Shown: positions 19,197 through 31,954, counted from the stretch's first letter. The stretch: DNA of 64,000 nt from Halopseudomonas xinjiangensis (GCF_900104945.1 NZ_LT629736.1:1302001-1366000), one strand, 5' to 3'. Translations and numbers: made by a program. Notes: generated by a model not told the origin, from the sequence alone.

Positions 19197-19649
19197 TTAA
19201 CCGACACTGGCTACGTAGTTGACCCCCGGGAAGCGCAATCGGAAATCCTCCGGCATGGGAGCGACACGAGACGTAGTAAAGTCGTAGAACACGAAGCCTG
19301 ATTTTGCCAAGGCAACCAGCTCGCCGCCTACTGCCTTGGTGATCCGGAAGATGATGTCTCCGCCATACTTGTTCAAATCCATAAGACCAACTTCAAAGAT
19401 CAGTGGATCGCGCGCGAAGGCCTCACGTTTGTAAGTGGTCGCCAGGTCTGTAACGATGATGCCAGTGTCGTTCTCGCTGACTTCTTCGATTCCGAACTGG
19501 TAGAGAAACCGAGCGCGTGCTTCCGAGATCATCGAGATCATGGAATCGTTGGCCAGATGCTTGCCGGCATTGATGTCGGTAATCCGGACAGTCAGTTGCG
19601 TAGTGAAGTAGAACTGGTCTTCGGGAAATTCGAGGTGGAGGCGGGCCAT
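19197..19649 (-). CDS. Hotdog-fold acyl-CoA thioesterase
   Basis: This 150-residue protein looks like a 4-hydroxybenzoyl-CoA thioesterase-type hotdog enzyme: an N-terminal strand FTTQLTVRITDINAGKHLANDSMISMISEARARFL, in which the Asp-Ile-Asn-Ala segment and long central helix are characteristic, then the strands YKREAFARDPLIFEVGLMDL and ALAKSGFVFYDF. Such enzymes hydrolyse acyl-CoA thioesters; the substrate is unknown. It is monocistronic and convergent with oprF. Confidence 0.78.
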   Translation of the reverse strand: MARLHLEFPEDQFYFTTQLTVRITDINAGKHLANDSMISMISEARARFLYQFGIEEVSENDTGIIVTDLATTYKREAFARDPLIFEVGLMDLNKYGGDIIFRITKAVGGELVALAKSGFVFYDFTTSRVAPMPEDFRLRFPGVNYVASVG

Positions 19650-19755
19650 ACTTCTAACCTGATTTGAATACGAAAGCGAAGCTCGCCGCAGCGAGGAGAT
19701 AAATTCGAGCGCGCATTCTACGCGACCTGACGCCGCTGTGCAGCCAAAGCGGCAA

Positions 19756-19783
19756 TAAAAAAGGCCACCCGAAGGTGGCCTTT
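19756..19783 (-). terminator. Terminator of aceA
   Basis: AAAGGCCACC at 19760-19769 and GGTGGCCTTT at 19774-19783 form a 10-bp stem around CGAA. On the minus strand it is followed by a T run. It lies 31 bp past the aceA stop. Confidence 0.9.
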
Positions 19784-19814
19784 CAGCTCCGGGATTACTC
19801 CCGGGAACCAGTCC

Positions 19815-21410
19815 TTAGAACTGGTTCATGGTGTTGTCAGCACCGCCTGCTTTCAGCGCGGCTTCACCAGCAAAGTATTCCTTGTGGTTGTCGCCGATGT
19901 CGGAACCAGCCATGTTCTGGTGCTTGACGCACGCGATACCCTGGCGGATTTCCTGACGCTGAACGCCCTTGACGTAGGCCAGCATACCTTCTTCTGCGAA
20001 GTAACCTTTTGCCAGGTTGTCGGTAGACAGCGCAGCAGTGTGGTACGTGGGCAGAGTGATCAGGTGGTGGAAGATACCCGCTTCGCGAGCAGCGTCCTTC
20101 TGGAAGGTACGGATCTTCTCGTCAGCCAGCTGGGCCAGTTCGGTTTCGTCGTACTCGACGCTCATCAGCTTGGCGCGATCGTACTGGGAAACGTCCTTGC
20201 CTTCCTGCTGCATGGCATCGAATACCTGCTGGCGGAAGTTCAGAGTCCAGTTGAACGACGGGCTGTTGTTGTAAACCAGCTTGGCGTCCGGCACGACTTC
20301 GCGGATCTTGTTGACCATCTCTGCGATCTGACCAACATGCGGCTTCTCGGTTTCGATCCACAGCAGGTCGGCACCGTTTTGCAGGGAAGTGATGCAGTCC
20401 AGAACCACGCGCTCTACACCAGTGTCCTTGCGGAACTGGAACAGGCCGGAGGCCAGGCGCTTGGGCTTGAGCAGCTTGCCGTTTGCCTTGATGACCACGT
20501 CGCCGTTGTCGATGTCAGAAGCATTCTCGATGTAGTCGCCATCGAGGAAGCTGTTGTACTGGTCGCCCAGGTCGCCCGGCTCGTTGGTAACAGCGATAGC
20601 CTTGGTCAGGCCGGCGCCCAGGGAGTCGGTACGGGCAACGATGACGCCGTCGTCAACACCCAGCTCGAGGAACGCGTAACGCACAGCGTTGATCTTGGCC
20701 AGGAAGTCGGAGTGCGGAACGGTTACCTTGCCATCCTGGTGACCGCACTGCTTCTCGTCGGAAACCTGGTTTTCGATCTGAATACAGGCGGCGCCTGCTT
20801 CAATCATCTTCTTGGCCAGCAGGTAGGTTGCTTCCGGGTTACCGAAGCCAGCGTCGATGTCGGCGATGATCGGCACAACGTGAGTTTCGTAGTTGTCGAT
20901 CTTGGCCTGAATTTCAGCTTCCTTCGACTTGTCGCCAGCTTTGCGGGCGGCGTCCAGGTCGAGGAACAGCAGGTCCAGTTCACGAGCGTCAGCCTGACGC
21001 AGGAAGGTGTACAGCTCTTCGATCAGGTCGGCAACGGAAGTCTTCTCGTGCATGGACTGGTCAGGCAGCGGACCGAATTCGGAACGCAGCGCAGCAACCA
21101 TCCAGCCGGACAGATACAGGTAACGCTTGTTGGTAGTCTTCAGGTGCTTCTTGATGGAGATCAGCTTCTGCTGACCGATGAAGCCGTGCCAGCAACCCAG
21201 CGACTGGGTGTAAGCGCTGGTGTCGGCGTCGTATTCGGCCATGTCCTTGCGCATGATGGCGGCGGTGTACTTCGCGATGTCCAGACCGGTCTTGAAGCGG
21301 TTCTGGATACGCATGCGAGCAGCGTATTCCGGGTTGATTGCGCTCCAGGTGCTACCAGCGGCTTCTTTCAGCGCGGCAACAGCCTTGATCTCATTTTCGT
21401 AAGCTGACAT
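19815..21410 (-). CDS. aceA: Isocitrate lyase
   Basis: Isocitrate lyase splits isocitrate into glyoxylate and succinate, the first glyoxylate-shunt step and the competitor of isocitrate dehydrogenase. The 531-residue protein is of the long pseudomonad type. The catalytic loop reads KQCGHQDGK (Cys222), with the metal-binding IADIDAGFGNPEATY upstream. Start ATG at 21410 has AAGGA upstream; a TTG two codons earlier is unlikely. The gene stands alone with its own terminator and a 435-bp upstream region. Its rival icd lies about 8 kb away in this window. Confidence 0.96.
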   Translation of the reverse strand: MSAYENEIKAVAALKEAAGSTWSAINPEYAARMRIQNRFKTGLDIAKYTAAIMRKDMAEYDADTSAYTQSLGCWHGFIGQQKLISIKKHLKTTNKRYLYLSGWMVAALRSEFGPLPDQSMHEKTSVADLIEELYTFLRQADARELDLLFLDLDAARKAGDKSKEAEIQAKIDNYETHVVPIIADIDAGFGNPEATYLLAKKMIEAGAACIQIENQVSDEKQCGHQDGKVTVPHSDFLAKINAVRYAFLELGVDDGVIVARTDSLGAGLTKAIAVTNEPGDLGDQYNSFLDGDYIENASDIDNGDVVIKANGKLLKPKRLASGLFQFRKDTGVERVVLDCITSLQNGADLLWIETEKPHVGQIAEMVNKIREVVPDAKLVYNNSPSFNWTLNFRQQVFDAMQQEGKDVSQYDRAKLMSVEYDETELAQLADEKIRTFQKDAAREAGIFHHLITLPTYHTAALSTDNLAKGYFAEEGMLAYVKGVQRQEIRQGIACVKHQNMAGSDIGDNHKEYFAGEAALKAGGADNTMNQF

Positions 21411-21845
21411 GGTCAATCCTTCAAGTTTGCGATTGGTTCTGCACGATTGCGACCTTGAACCCGCCGGTGCGCCGTGTGAGACAGCGAAAGGCTAAAAAGG
21501 TTGCGCGGATGAAGGTGACACGGAGGAGGGGGGATAAAAAGACGAACAGAGTGGATGACGTGTGTCTGCAGTGAAGCCGCGCGAGCAGGTTCGACAGCAA
21601 ATACTGATCCGTCACTCAGGCTGATACGTTTGAATCGCTTCCCCGTCCCTCAGGACAACTTCGTTCCAGTCGCAACCTCGTCAATCTGCCTTGTGGGCTG
21701 TCAGGACACGAATCGTTCCGGTGGTTGGGGAGACGATTCGAAGCACCTCTTTCGAGGGCTCTGGCTAGCGGGAGCGACGCAATAATGGGACCAAAGCGAG
21801 GAGAAGTCAATCTGCATGTAGTGTTTTTCTCGTCGCACTACACGC
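21411..21845. other. 435-bp intergenic region upstream of aceA
   Basis: No convincing gene is present; the short open frames have no ribosome sites and no recognisable sequence. It must contain the aceA promoter, which I could not fix by eye. The far end holds an inverted repeat (21817-21842) described separately. Confidence 0.5.
21817..21842. repeat. Inverted repeat TGTAGTG-N12-CACTACA
   Basis: TGTAGTG (21817-21823) and CACTACA (21836-21842) are exact reverse complements, three bases past the stop of the NolW-like gene. No T run follows on the minus strand, so it is a poor terminator. The half-site resembles those upstream of icd, though the spacing differs and it is about 400 bp from aceA. 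Confidence 0.4.
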
Positions 21846-22658
21846 CTAATCGAGGCGTTCGACCTTGAGCCGAAGGCTGCTCTGGTTAGTGCCGCGCGTC
21901 GAGATTCGCTTGCCGATGCCGGTGTCGTTAATGGATTCGGAGTCGTCGATGCCCGCGACCGTCACCCATTCCCCAAGCGGGGCAGTGACAACCGTGTCGG
22001 CGCGCTGGATGTCGATAATTCGATTATCGCTTCGATTGACACGGTCATTGTTGGCGTTCAGATAGATCGTGGCCAGGTTGCCGTTGATTCGAACCGTAGC
22101 GTAAAAACCCTCTGCCACGTCACGATATTCGGTCTGTTGCAAGACTTGCCCGTAGGCGTTCGAGGTGGTCGTGGTGACAGGTACGCTACTGCCGCGCTGG
22201 ATCATCACCGGGTACCCTTCGTTGGCGGTTATCTGCCGCACCCCGTCGGTAGCACCCCGCGTCTCTCGACGGATGATCCGTGTCTGGTTGCCGTTGCGGC
22301 TGTCGCCTGTGGTGACCTCGACACCCCCGCCTGCGATGCGGCCATTCACCTGATAGCCGCGTTGTGTCTGGTCAATCGCTTCGGTATTCGCCACGCTGAT
22401 TCGTAGACGACTCGGTTGCTGATCAAGCGTCGAGATGGCTTCACGGATGGTGGTAATCCGGTTCGGCTCCGCACGCAGGATCAGCTGGTTGCCGTAAGCG
22501 GATATTCGCTCATCCTCGCTCAGTATCGGCTCAATCGCGGGGAGGAGCGACTCGGCCAGGGTATGGTTCAGTGAAATCACTTCGGTAGTCGGGGCGGCCT
22601 GGAGACCTGAAGCAAATAGCCAGGCAGCCAATACGCATCCAGCGGTTGGTGTTTTCAT
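21846..22658 (-). CDS. Exported secretin N-domain (NolW-like) protein
   Basis: This 270-residue exported protein has a signal peptide (about 1-22) followed by one NolW-like secretin N-subdomain: EVISLNHTLAESLLPAIEPILSEDERISAYGNQLILRAEPNRITTIREAISTLDQQPSRLRISV (about 26-90). The rest contains QVNGRIAGGGVEVTTGDSR and QITANEGYPVMIQRGSSVPV, resembling the start of a secretin core, but the full beta-barrel part is missing. It is therefore not a pore by itself. The ATG overlaps the GNAT stop in ATGA, with AAGGAG upstream, so it is translated with the RoxA-GNAT operon. Function unknown. Confidence 0.75.
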   Translation of the reverse strand: MKTPTAGCVLAAWLFASGLQAAPTTEVISLNHTLAESLLPAIEPILSEDERISAYGNQLILRAEPNRITTIREAISTLDQQPSRLRISVANTEAIDQTQRGYQVNGRIAGGGVEVTTGDSRNGNQTRIIRRETRGATDGVRQITANEGYPVMIQRGSSVPVTTTTSNAYGQVLQQTEYRDVAEGFYATVRINGNLATIYLNANNDRVNRSDNRIIDIQRADTVVTAPLGEWVTVAGIDDSESINDTGIGKRISTRGTNQSSLRLKVERLD

Positions 22659-23665
22659 AACAGGAATCTCCTTAAGGCCGGATCGCTTTGGCTGCTCGCC
22701 CAAAGCTCTTCGAAACTTCCTTTCCAGCGGCGAACCTGGTCCGGGCTCTGGTAGCGAACGAAGCCTTTGCGCGTTTGGCGCTGGGGCAACATCAGAATTC
22801 CTTGGTTATCTGCCAGGAGATAAACCTGCGGCTCGCGCGGCAGGTGTGGATGAATGCGTCGGATCTCGCACATGCTGGGGAAGCGTTGAGCGAACTTGGC
22901 GAGACTATGGCCAAGGGCAAAATCTTTCGGTACGTCCTGCAGCAATACCCGGATCCGGGACTTCGGCTGTGCAAGCACCATCTGTTCGCAGCTGTCGATG
23001 AAGTAGCGTTGGCTGAATAACCAACCCGCCTGGTCAGCAGCGTGTACCGCCAAGTTGCGGCGGGTCTGCTGTGTCATGTGGCAGGCATGAACGCGCAGGT
23101 CGTATTCGTCGCATTCGATGATGCTTCGGCCTTCGCCTAGACGATGGGACAGGTCGGCGACGAACCGTTGGCGCGGCGGCTCTTCGGGATTGTGTATGGC
23201 GAAGCGGCCTGGCGAAGCGAAGTCGATTGGAGGTAGGGTTGCGTCGTCAACCTCCCAGACCATGGCGCAGTGTGGTATGCCCGCCTCAAGGTATTCTTCG
23301 CCTTTCGCCTGGTAGCCCAGTCGACGATAGAAATCCAGAGCGTAGGTCTGCGCCGACAGCAGCAGGCGCCTGTGCCCCAGCGTGCGCGCATGACTCATCA
23401 CTTCGCGCATGAGCAGTTCGCCCAGTCCGAGTCCCCGATACTGGCGGAGGATGGCGACTCGGCCGATGTGCCCGTCAGGTAGAAGCCTGGCGGTGCCGGC
23501 AGCCTCGCCGGTGCGCACCAGCAGAAAATGCACCGCCCGTGCGTCGTCGGCGTCCCATTCCAGTTCTGGAGCAATGTTTTGTTCATCGATGAACACCGTG
23601 TGACGAATGCTGCGTAGTGCCTCGCAGGTTGCCCAGGCGACCACCTGAACCAGTGTTTCAGCCAT
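22655..23665 (-). CDS. GNAT acetyltransferase with C-terminal extra domain
   Basis: The N-terminal half (about 1-150) of this 336-residue protein is a GNAT acyltransferase, with the acetyl-CoA motif IGRVAILRQYRGLGLGELLMREVMSHA (Q/RxxGxG/A) and a late ALDFYRRLGY. The C-terminal half (about 175-335), with RSIIECDEYDL, FSQRYFIDSCEQMVLAQPKSRIRVLLQDV and GILMLPQRQTRKGFVRY, resembles the PLD-like DUF7931 domain found fused to GNATs; this is a tentative reading. Start ATG 23665 (or 23668) overlaps the RoxA stop, and its own stop overlaps the next start, so all three are coupled. Confidence 0.82.
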   Translation of the reverse strand: MAETLVQVVAWATCEALRSIRHTVFIDEQNIAPELEWDADDARAVHFLLVRTGEAAGTARLLPDGHIGRVAILRQYRGLGLGELLMREVMSHARTLGHRRLLLSAQTYALDFYRRLGYQAKGEEYLEAGIPHCAMVWEVDDATLPPIDFASPGRFAIHNPEEPPRQRFVADLSHRLGEGRSIIECDEYDLRVHACHMTQQTRRNLAVHAADQAGWLFSQRYFIDSCEQMVLAQPKSRIRVLLQDVPKDFALGHSLAKFAQRFPSMCEIRRIHPHLPREPQVYLLADNQGILMLPQRQTRKGFVRYQSPDQVRRWKGSFEELWASSQSDPALRRFLL

Positions 23666-24830
23666 CATCGTCTTCCAGTAACAGGTCTCCCTTGGCAAAC
23701 AGCTGTTCGATCAATGTCCAGCCGTCCTCGTTGTCATGCCATGCCAGCAGCGCTTCAGGATCGAGATAATCTTCATTGCAGATTAGTTGAGCGAGAGGCA
23801 ACAGGGAAGCCGACAACAGGCAGTGTTCCCCGCTAGCAAACAGAATCAGGTCGTCACCCGCTTCGAGCCGGTATGCCAGCCGCGCGCTGGGGTTGCGCAC
23901 CAGCGCGTGGCCATCCTGAACCGCTTCCAGCAACTCGTCGGACTCGACCGGCTGGGCCTGGACCATTTCAGGATACTTGGGCTCGGTCATGAAGCGGCCA
24001 AACCACACGGCGAGCGCCGCGCGATCATCGACCAGTTCCAGAACGGTGTCACGCAACCGGTCGACAGTAGCGTCGTCGATCGCAGCAGCATCGGTAGGGG
24101 CATCCATCCCCGCGTCGCTATAGCGTTCCTGGTCGCTCATGTACTGACCGAGGAAGTCGGTGAAATGCGCAAGAATGTCCTGGTGACTGGGGGCGCGAAA
24201 GCCGATCGAGTACGTCATGCATTCGTCTTCGGCAACACCGTAGTGCGCGAGGCCAGGCGGCAGATAGAGCATGTCTCCCGGCTCCAGAACCCATTCGTCT
24301 CGCTGATCGAAGTTGGCCAGGATGCGCAGGTCCGGGTGATCCAGCATGGCGGTGTCTGCCGAGCAGTATTGTCCCACCTTCCAGCGTCGACGCCCGTGCC
24401 CCTGGAGCAGGAACACATCATAGTTATCGTAGTGCGGACCCACGCTGCCGCCAGGGGAGGCGTAGCTGATCATGACGTCATCCAGCCGCCAGCGGGGTAA
24501 AAATCCGAACGCCTTGAGCAGCTCGCCGACCTCAGGTACGAATTGGTCTACGGCCTGCACCAGCAATGTCCAGTCTCGTTCAGGCAGAGTTTTGAAGTCA
24601 TCCTCGCTGAACGGGCCACGGCGTAGTTCCCACGGCTGCTGGCCGTGCTCCAGGACGATCCGTGACTCGACTTCGTCCTCCAGCGAGAGGCCTGCGAGCT
24701 CGTCGGGCGATAACGGATTTTCGAACTCAGGGAATGCCTGCCTGATCAGCAACGGCTTTTTCTGCCAGTACTCACGGAGGAACTGGTCGGCCGATAGGCC
24801 CCCAAGCGCGGATGGAGTAGAAGTGGTCAT
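23658..24830 (-). CDS. roxA: RoxA/YcfD-type ribosomal oxygenase (JmjC cupin)
   Basis: This Fe(II)/2-oxoglutarate oxygenase hydroxylates an arginine of ribosomal protein L16 in E. coli (YcfD). The 390-residue protein begins with the conserved FLREYWQKKPLLIRQAFP and has the metal triad in GPHYDNYDVF (His133, Asp135) and PPGLAHYG (His196). The C-terminal winged-helix part follows (about 270-390). The ATG at 24830 has GAGGT upstream. It heads a tightly overlapping three-gene operon with GNAT and NolW-like genes and follows purB by 91 bp on the same strand. Confidence 0.92.
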   Translation of the reverse strand: MTTSTPSALGGLSADQFLREYWQKKPLLIRQAFPEFENPLSPDELAGLSLEDEVESRIVLEHGQQPWELRRGPFSEDDFKTLPERDWTLLVQAVDQFVPEVGELLKAFGFLPRWRLDDVMISYASPGGSVGPHYDNYDVFLLQGHGRRRWKVGQYCSADTAMLDHPDLRILANFDQRDEWVLEPGDMLYLPPGLAHYGVAEDECMTYSIGFRAPSHQDILAHFTDFLGQYMSDQERYSDAGMDAPTDAAAIDDATVDRLRDTVLELVDDRAALAVWFGRFMTEPKYPEMVQAQPVESDELLEAVQDGHALVRNPSARLAYRLEAGDDLILFASGEHCLLSASLLPLAQLICNEDYLDPEALLAWHDNEDGWTLIEQLFAKGDLLLEDDDG

Positions 24831-24921
24831 GGCATACCTCGATGGGAGTTCGGTTGGCTTCAACAAAAACGGCGACGTCCTGCAACGTCGCCGTATGGCC
24901 TCGCGTAGATTCGCAGGGCTA

Positions 24922-26304
<1,383 letters not shown>

Positions 26305-26331
26305 TCAATGTGCTGGCAGAAAGGGGCCAAA

Positions 26332-27214
26332 TCATACATCAGTTCGTGCTTTTTTTGGCCGGCTCGCTGGCATGGTCATGCTGATTAGTGTCGAGGCGAA
26401 GATCAAACCAGCGCCCATCCAGGAGGATAAACCGGGCATCTCATTCCAAAGCAGCCAGGCGAACAGTCCCGAGAAAACGATCGCCAGATAGCTTAGCGGC
26501 CCGATCTTGCCAGGTGGCGCCAGCGCATAGGCCTTGGACATGACCAGCTGGCTGGTGGTGGCGACCAGGCCGACTGCGAGCAGCAACCCGAGCTCGCGCA
26601 CACTCAACGGCTGCCAGGCCCAGAGGAGCGGGATTGACGAGAGCAGCGCGGAAAAGGTCGAAAAATAGAAGACGATGCGACTAGCCGGTTCACTATTGCT
26701 CATTGCCCGAATAGACACGAAAGCACAGGCAGCCAGCAGACTGGCGCCGACGCCCGCCAGCGCCTTGGCCTCGAACAATGCGCCCGTGGGCTTGGCTACC
26801 AGCAGAACGCCGACGAAGCCAAGCAGCACCATGGACATCATCCGGGTGGTCAACGACTCTTTCAGCCACCACCAGGCGAGAACCGGAGTGAAGACCGGTG
26901 CTGCGTAGGTGAACACCATAGCGTCGGCCAGGGGTAGATGGGCGATAGCGTAAAAGAAACAATACATCGCCCCAAGACCGTAGAACGTTCGCAGGAAATG
27001 GTTGGTCAGGCGCTTGGTGCGGAAAGGACCGAATCCGCGGTAGGCGATCATCGGCAGGAAGAAGAACACCCCGACCAGATTGCGGAAGAACACCACGGTT
27101 TCGTTATTGACGGTCTCGGACACCTCGCGGATCAGCACGCCCATTATCGCGAACAGCAGAGCCGAGGTGGCGAGCAGCGCAGCGCCGCGTCGCGGTTGGT
27201 CCAGCCGTACCGCC

Positions 27215-27222
<8 letters not shown>
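26332..27222 (-). CDS. EamA/DMT-superfamily transporter
   Basis: This 296-residue inner-membrane protein has about ten hydrophobic helices in two EamA repeats: the first from [21 protein letters not shown], the second from [22 protein letters not shown]. Conserved features include [35 protein letters not shown] sequence at the end of repeat one. Members export metabolites such as amino acids or purines; the substrate is not evident. The ATG at 27222 overlaps the hflD stop by 8 bp, making it the last gene of the nudJ-mnmA-hflD group. Confidence 0.85.
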
Positions 27223-29398
<2,176 letters not shown>

Positions 29399-29531
29399 TG
29401 AGAGTGGCTCCCCATCAAGTGGCATAGAGTAGCGCAAAACCTGCCTGCGGGTGAACCGGACAGGCGTAGCGCCGGCAGGCTGGATTTGATCGAAAAACGC
29501 GCTAGGATGCTCGTATTACCGTATGTAGTGG

Positions 29532-29554
29532 ATTATGTAGTGAGACTACATAAT
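29532..29554. promoter_or_regulatory. Operator-like palindrome 1 upstream of icd
   Basis: ATTATGTAGT (29532-29541) and ACTACATAAT (29545-29554) are perfect 10-bp arms separated by GAG. The core is TGTAGTGAGACTACA (29536-29550). A further direct copy of TATGTAGTG lies at 29522-29530. The symmetry and recurrence suggest a dimeric repressor site about 200 bp upstream of the icd start. Confidence 0.6.
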
Positions 29555-29649
29555 TCATAGCCTTGGGCTTGTCTGTCGCAATCAAGACAATTAAAGCAAA
29601 GGCTTGAAAAAACATGCCTCGGTCCTGAGCGCAAAAACACGTGACAACG

Positions 29650-29664
29650 TGTAGGAAAACTACA
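29650..29664. promoter_or_regulatory. Operator-like palindrome 2 upstream of icd
   Basis: TGTAGGAAAACTACA repeats the TGTAG-N5-CTACA pattern of the first palindrome exactly in arms and spacing, 114 bp closer to icd. It lies about 87 bp before the icd ATG, a natural position for promoter control. Confidence 0.6.
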
Positions 29665-29750
29665 ACAATACGGCCACCAACACATCCGTATTCGCGGGCT
29701 TCGGTTACCCCCGAGGCCAGTACGACAACGACAACACAACGGAGTCAAAC

Positions 29751-31010
29751 ATGGGATACCAAAAGATCCAGGTGCCGGCTAGCGGCGACAAAATTACCGT
29801 AAATGCCGACCTGACCCTGAACGTGCCGGAAAACCCGGTCATCCCGTACATCGAAGGTGACGGGATCGGCGTGGACATTTCTCCGGTCATGATCGATGTG
29901 GTCGATGCGGCTGTGGAAAAAGCCTACGGCGGCAAGCGCAAGATCTCCTGGATGGAAGTATTCGCGGGCGAAAAGGCAACTCAGGTGTATGACCAGGACA
30001 CCTGGCTGCCTGAAGAAACGCTGCACGCTGTGAAGGATTACGTCGTATCGATCAAAGGGCCTCTGACTACTCCAGTAGGTGGCGGCATTCGTTCGTTGAA
30101 CGTTGCGCTGCGTCAACAGCTCGATCTGTACGTCTGCCAGCGTCCGGTTCGCTGGTTTGAAGGTGTTCCGAGCCCGGTCAAGAAGCCTGGCGACGTGGAC
30201 ATGGTCATCTTCCGTGAGAACTCTGAAGACATTTACGCTGGTGTCGAATGGAAAGCCGGCACAGCTGAGGCGGAAAAGGTCATCAAATTCCTCACCGAGG
30301 AAATGGGTGTTACCAAGATCCGCTTTACCGATATGTGCGGCATCGGCATCAAGCCGGTTTCCGAAGCTGGTACCAAGCGCCTGGTTCGCAAAGCTCTGCA
30401 GTACGCAGTGGATAACGATCGTGATTCGGTGACCCTGGTACACAAGGGCAACATCATGAAATTTACCGAAGGTGCGTTCAAGGACTGGGGCTATGAGATC
30501 GCCCGTGACGAGTTCGGCGCCGAGCTGCTCGACGGTGGTCCGTGGATGCAGTTCAAGAACCCGACAACCGGCAAGAACATTGTGGTGAAAGACGTCATCG
30601 CCGACGCCATGCTGCAGCAGATCCTGCTGCGTCCCGCCGAGTACGATGTGATCGCCACGCTGAACCTCAACGGCGATTATCTTTCGGACGCGCTGGCGGC
30701 AGAAGTAGGCGGCATCGGTATTGCTCCCGGTGCCAACCTGTCCGATTCGGTCGCCATGTTCGAGGCAACCCACGGCACCGCCCCGAAGTATGCAGGTCAA
30801 GACAAGGTCAACCCGGGCTCGCTGATCCTGTCCGCTGAAATGATGCTGCGCCATATGGGTTGGGTCGAGGCGGCAGATCTCATCATCAACGGCGTGAACG
30901 GCGCGATTGCCAACAAGACCGTGACCTATGACTTCGAGCGCCTGATGGATGGCGCTAAGCTGCGCAAGTGCTCGGAGTTCGGCCAGGACATCATCGCCAG
31001 CATGAGCTGA
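29751..31010 (+). CDS. icd: NADP+-dependent isocitrate dehydrogenase
   Basis: Icd oxidatively decarboxylates isocitrate to 2-oxoglutarate, producing NADPH. The 419-residue protein is of the E. coli type. The substrate and phosphorylation loop is [13 protein letters not shown], with Ser115 the residue expected to be phosphorylated by Ace[16 protein letters not shown] carries the Lys-Tyr pair that selects NADP+. It is monocistronic with a terminator downstream. Tandem TGTAG-N5-CTACA palindromes upstream suggest transcriptional control. Its competitor aceA is also in this window. Confidence 0.97.
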   Translation: MGYQKIQVPASGDKITVNADLTLNVPENPVIPYIEGDGIGVDISPVMIDVVDAAVEKAYGGKRKISWMEVFAGEKATQVYDQDTWLPEETLHAVKDYVVSIKGPLTTPVGGGIRSLNVALRQQLDLYVCQRPVRWFEGVPSPVKKPGDVDMVIFRENSEDIYAGVEWKAGTAEAEKVIKFLTEEMGVTKIRFTDMCGIGIKPVSEAGTKRLVRKALQYAVDNDRDSVTLVHKGNIMKFTEGAFKDWGYEIARDEFGAELLDGGPWMQFKNPTTGKNIVVKDVIADAMLQQILLRPAEYDVIATLNLNGDYLSDALAAEVGGIGIAPGANLSDSVAMFEATHGTAPKYAGQDKVNPGSLILSAEMMLRHMGWVEAADLIINGVNGAIANKTVTYDFERLMDGAKLRKCSEFGQDIIASMS

Positions 31011-31029
31011 GCAGCGATGTCAGGGTACG

Positions 31030-31065
31030 AAATGAAGCCGGCATAAGCCGGCTTCATTTGTTTTG
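31030..31065 (+). terminator. Terminator of icd
   Basis: AAATGAAGCCGGC (31030-31042) and GCCGGCTTCATTT (31047-31059) make a perfect 13-bp stem with an ATAA loop, followed by GTTTT. It lies 19 bp past the icd stop; it could also serve the convergent cspD gene. Confidence 0.88.
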
Positions 31066-31099
31066 GTGGGGCAGCAGTCGAAGCAAGAGATGTCCGCGG

Positions 31100-31351
31100 T
31101 TACTGAGCGGTCATCGCCTCCTCGCGGCTTGGGGACACGACGCTGGACTCGGCAGCCTGAATATTCACGGCATGCAGACCCTTCGGCCCCTGGATGATGT
31201 CGAACTGCACGGGCTGGCCAGCCTTGAGCGTTCGGTAACCATCCATCTGGATTGCCGAGTAGTGGGCAAAAAGGTCTTCACTGCGTCCATCTGCTACGAT
31301 GAAACCGTAGCCTTTGGCGTTATTGAACCATTTGACCTTACCATTCTCCAT
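31100..31351 (-). CDS. cspD: Cold-shock-domain protein CspD
   Basis: This 83-residue single-stranded nucleic acid binding protein has one cold-shock domain with RNP1 KGYGFI and RNP2 DLFAHY. Position next to clpSA and length longer than CspA-type proteins (about 70) fit CspD, a stationary-phase replication inhibitor in E. coli; that role is inferred by homology. Its C-terminal tail (AAESSVVSPSREEAMTAQ) is extra. It is divergent from clpS, with about 200 bp between starts. Confidence 0.9.
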   Translation of the reverse strand: MENGKVKWFNNAKGYGFIVADGRSEDLFAHYSAIQMDGYRTLKAGQPVQFDIIQGPKGLHAVNIQAAESSVVSPSREEAMTAQ

Positions 31352-31557
31352 TACAACATCCTCTGCTTATCCATGAAGGGTTTACCGAAAGTGGCTGCAT
31401 GTCCGGACGTAAAACAGCATAGCCGACCTGTCATGCATCATTTACACTTTTTAACATTGAATCACCGTAAGTCAAGTTGACCTCTGGCAAGCTGTGTACC
31501 AGTACGCAGTTTCCTGACAGGATGACTCCACATACCCTGCGACAAGCGAAGCTTGAA

Positions 31558-31920
31558 ATGTTTCCAAAGATGAGAATTCTACTAACCTCGAATCAGGGGC
31601 CAGATGAGCCCGGACGCGAAGAAGAGGACGGTCTGGCGCTGGAAACCAGCAAGCCGGAACTTAAGCCGCCTGCTCGTTATCAGGTTGTTATGCTGAACGA
31701 CGATTTCACTCCCATGGACTTCGTGGTAGAGGTGCTTGAAAGCTTCTTCCTCTTGAATCGCGAAGCAGCGACCCAAGTAATGTTGAAGGTCCACACGGAA
31801 GGTAGGGCGGTTTGTGGTGTCTATACTCGGGATGTAGCTGAAACCAAGGCCGCGCAGGTAAATGAGTACGCGAGGGAATGCCAGCACCCGTTGATGTGTC
31901 AGATACAACGGGAAGCGTAA
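31558..31920 (+). CDS. clpS: ClpS, N-end-rule adaptor for ClpAP
   Basis: ClpS delivers N-degron proteins to ClpA. This protein of about 120 residues has the adaptor core [24 protein letters not shown] and the substrate-binding region [26 protein letters not shown]. The start is uncertain: ATG 31558 and ATG 31570 both give family-like lengths and neither has a strong ribosome site; an ATG at 31522 is less likely. clpA follows 34 bp downstream. Confidence 0.93.
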   Translation: MFPKMRILLTSNQGPDEPGREEEDGLALETSKPELKPPARYQVVMLNDDFTPMDFVVEVLESFFLLNREAATQVMLKVHTEGRAVCGVYTRDVAETKAAQVNEYARECQHPLMCQIQREA

Positions 31921-31954
31921 CGAAGCGACTCTTGTCGCACTATGAGGTGGCAAA

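Larger units (their letters stand above)
29399..29750. other. 352-bp intergenic region between nudJ and icd
   Basis: This divergent region separates nudJ (minus) from icd (plus). No gene is visible. It contains two copies of the palindrome TGTAG-N5-CTACA (annotated separately) and several AT-rich stretches. It must hold promoters for both genes; I could not pick one -35/-10 pair over the others. Confidence 0.6.

Noticed and set aside
19884-21407. 507-codon plus-strand open frame across aceA
   Set aside because: It is entirely antisense to isocitrate lyase, with low-complexity Val/Gln/Asp-rich sequence and no ribosome site.
21616-21810. 64-codon minus-strand frame upstream of aceA
   Set aside because: No ribosome site, no homology that I recognise, and arginine/proline-rich composition typical of chance frames.
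21817-21842. Terminator for the NolW-like gene
   Set aside because: The inverted repeat has a 12-base loop and no T run on the minus strand; it is reported as a repeat or possible operator instead.
29745-30854. 369-codon minus-strand open frame across icd
   Set aside because: It mirrors icd on the opposite strand and has no independent support.
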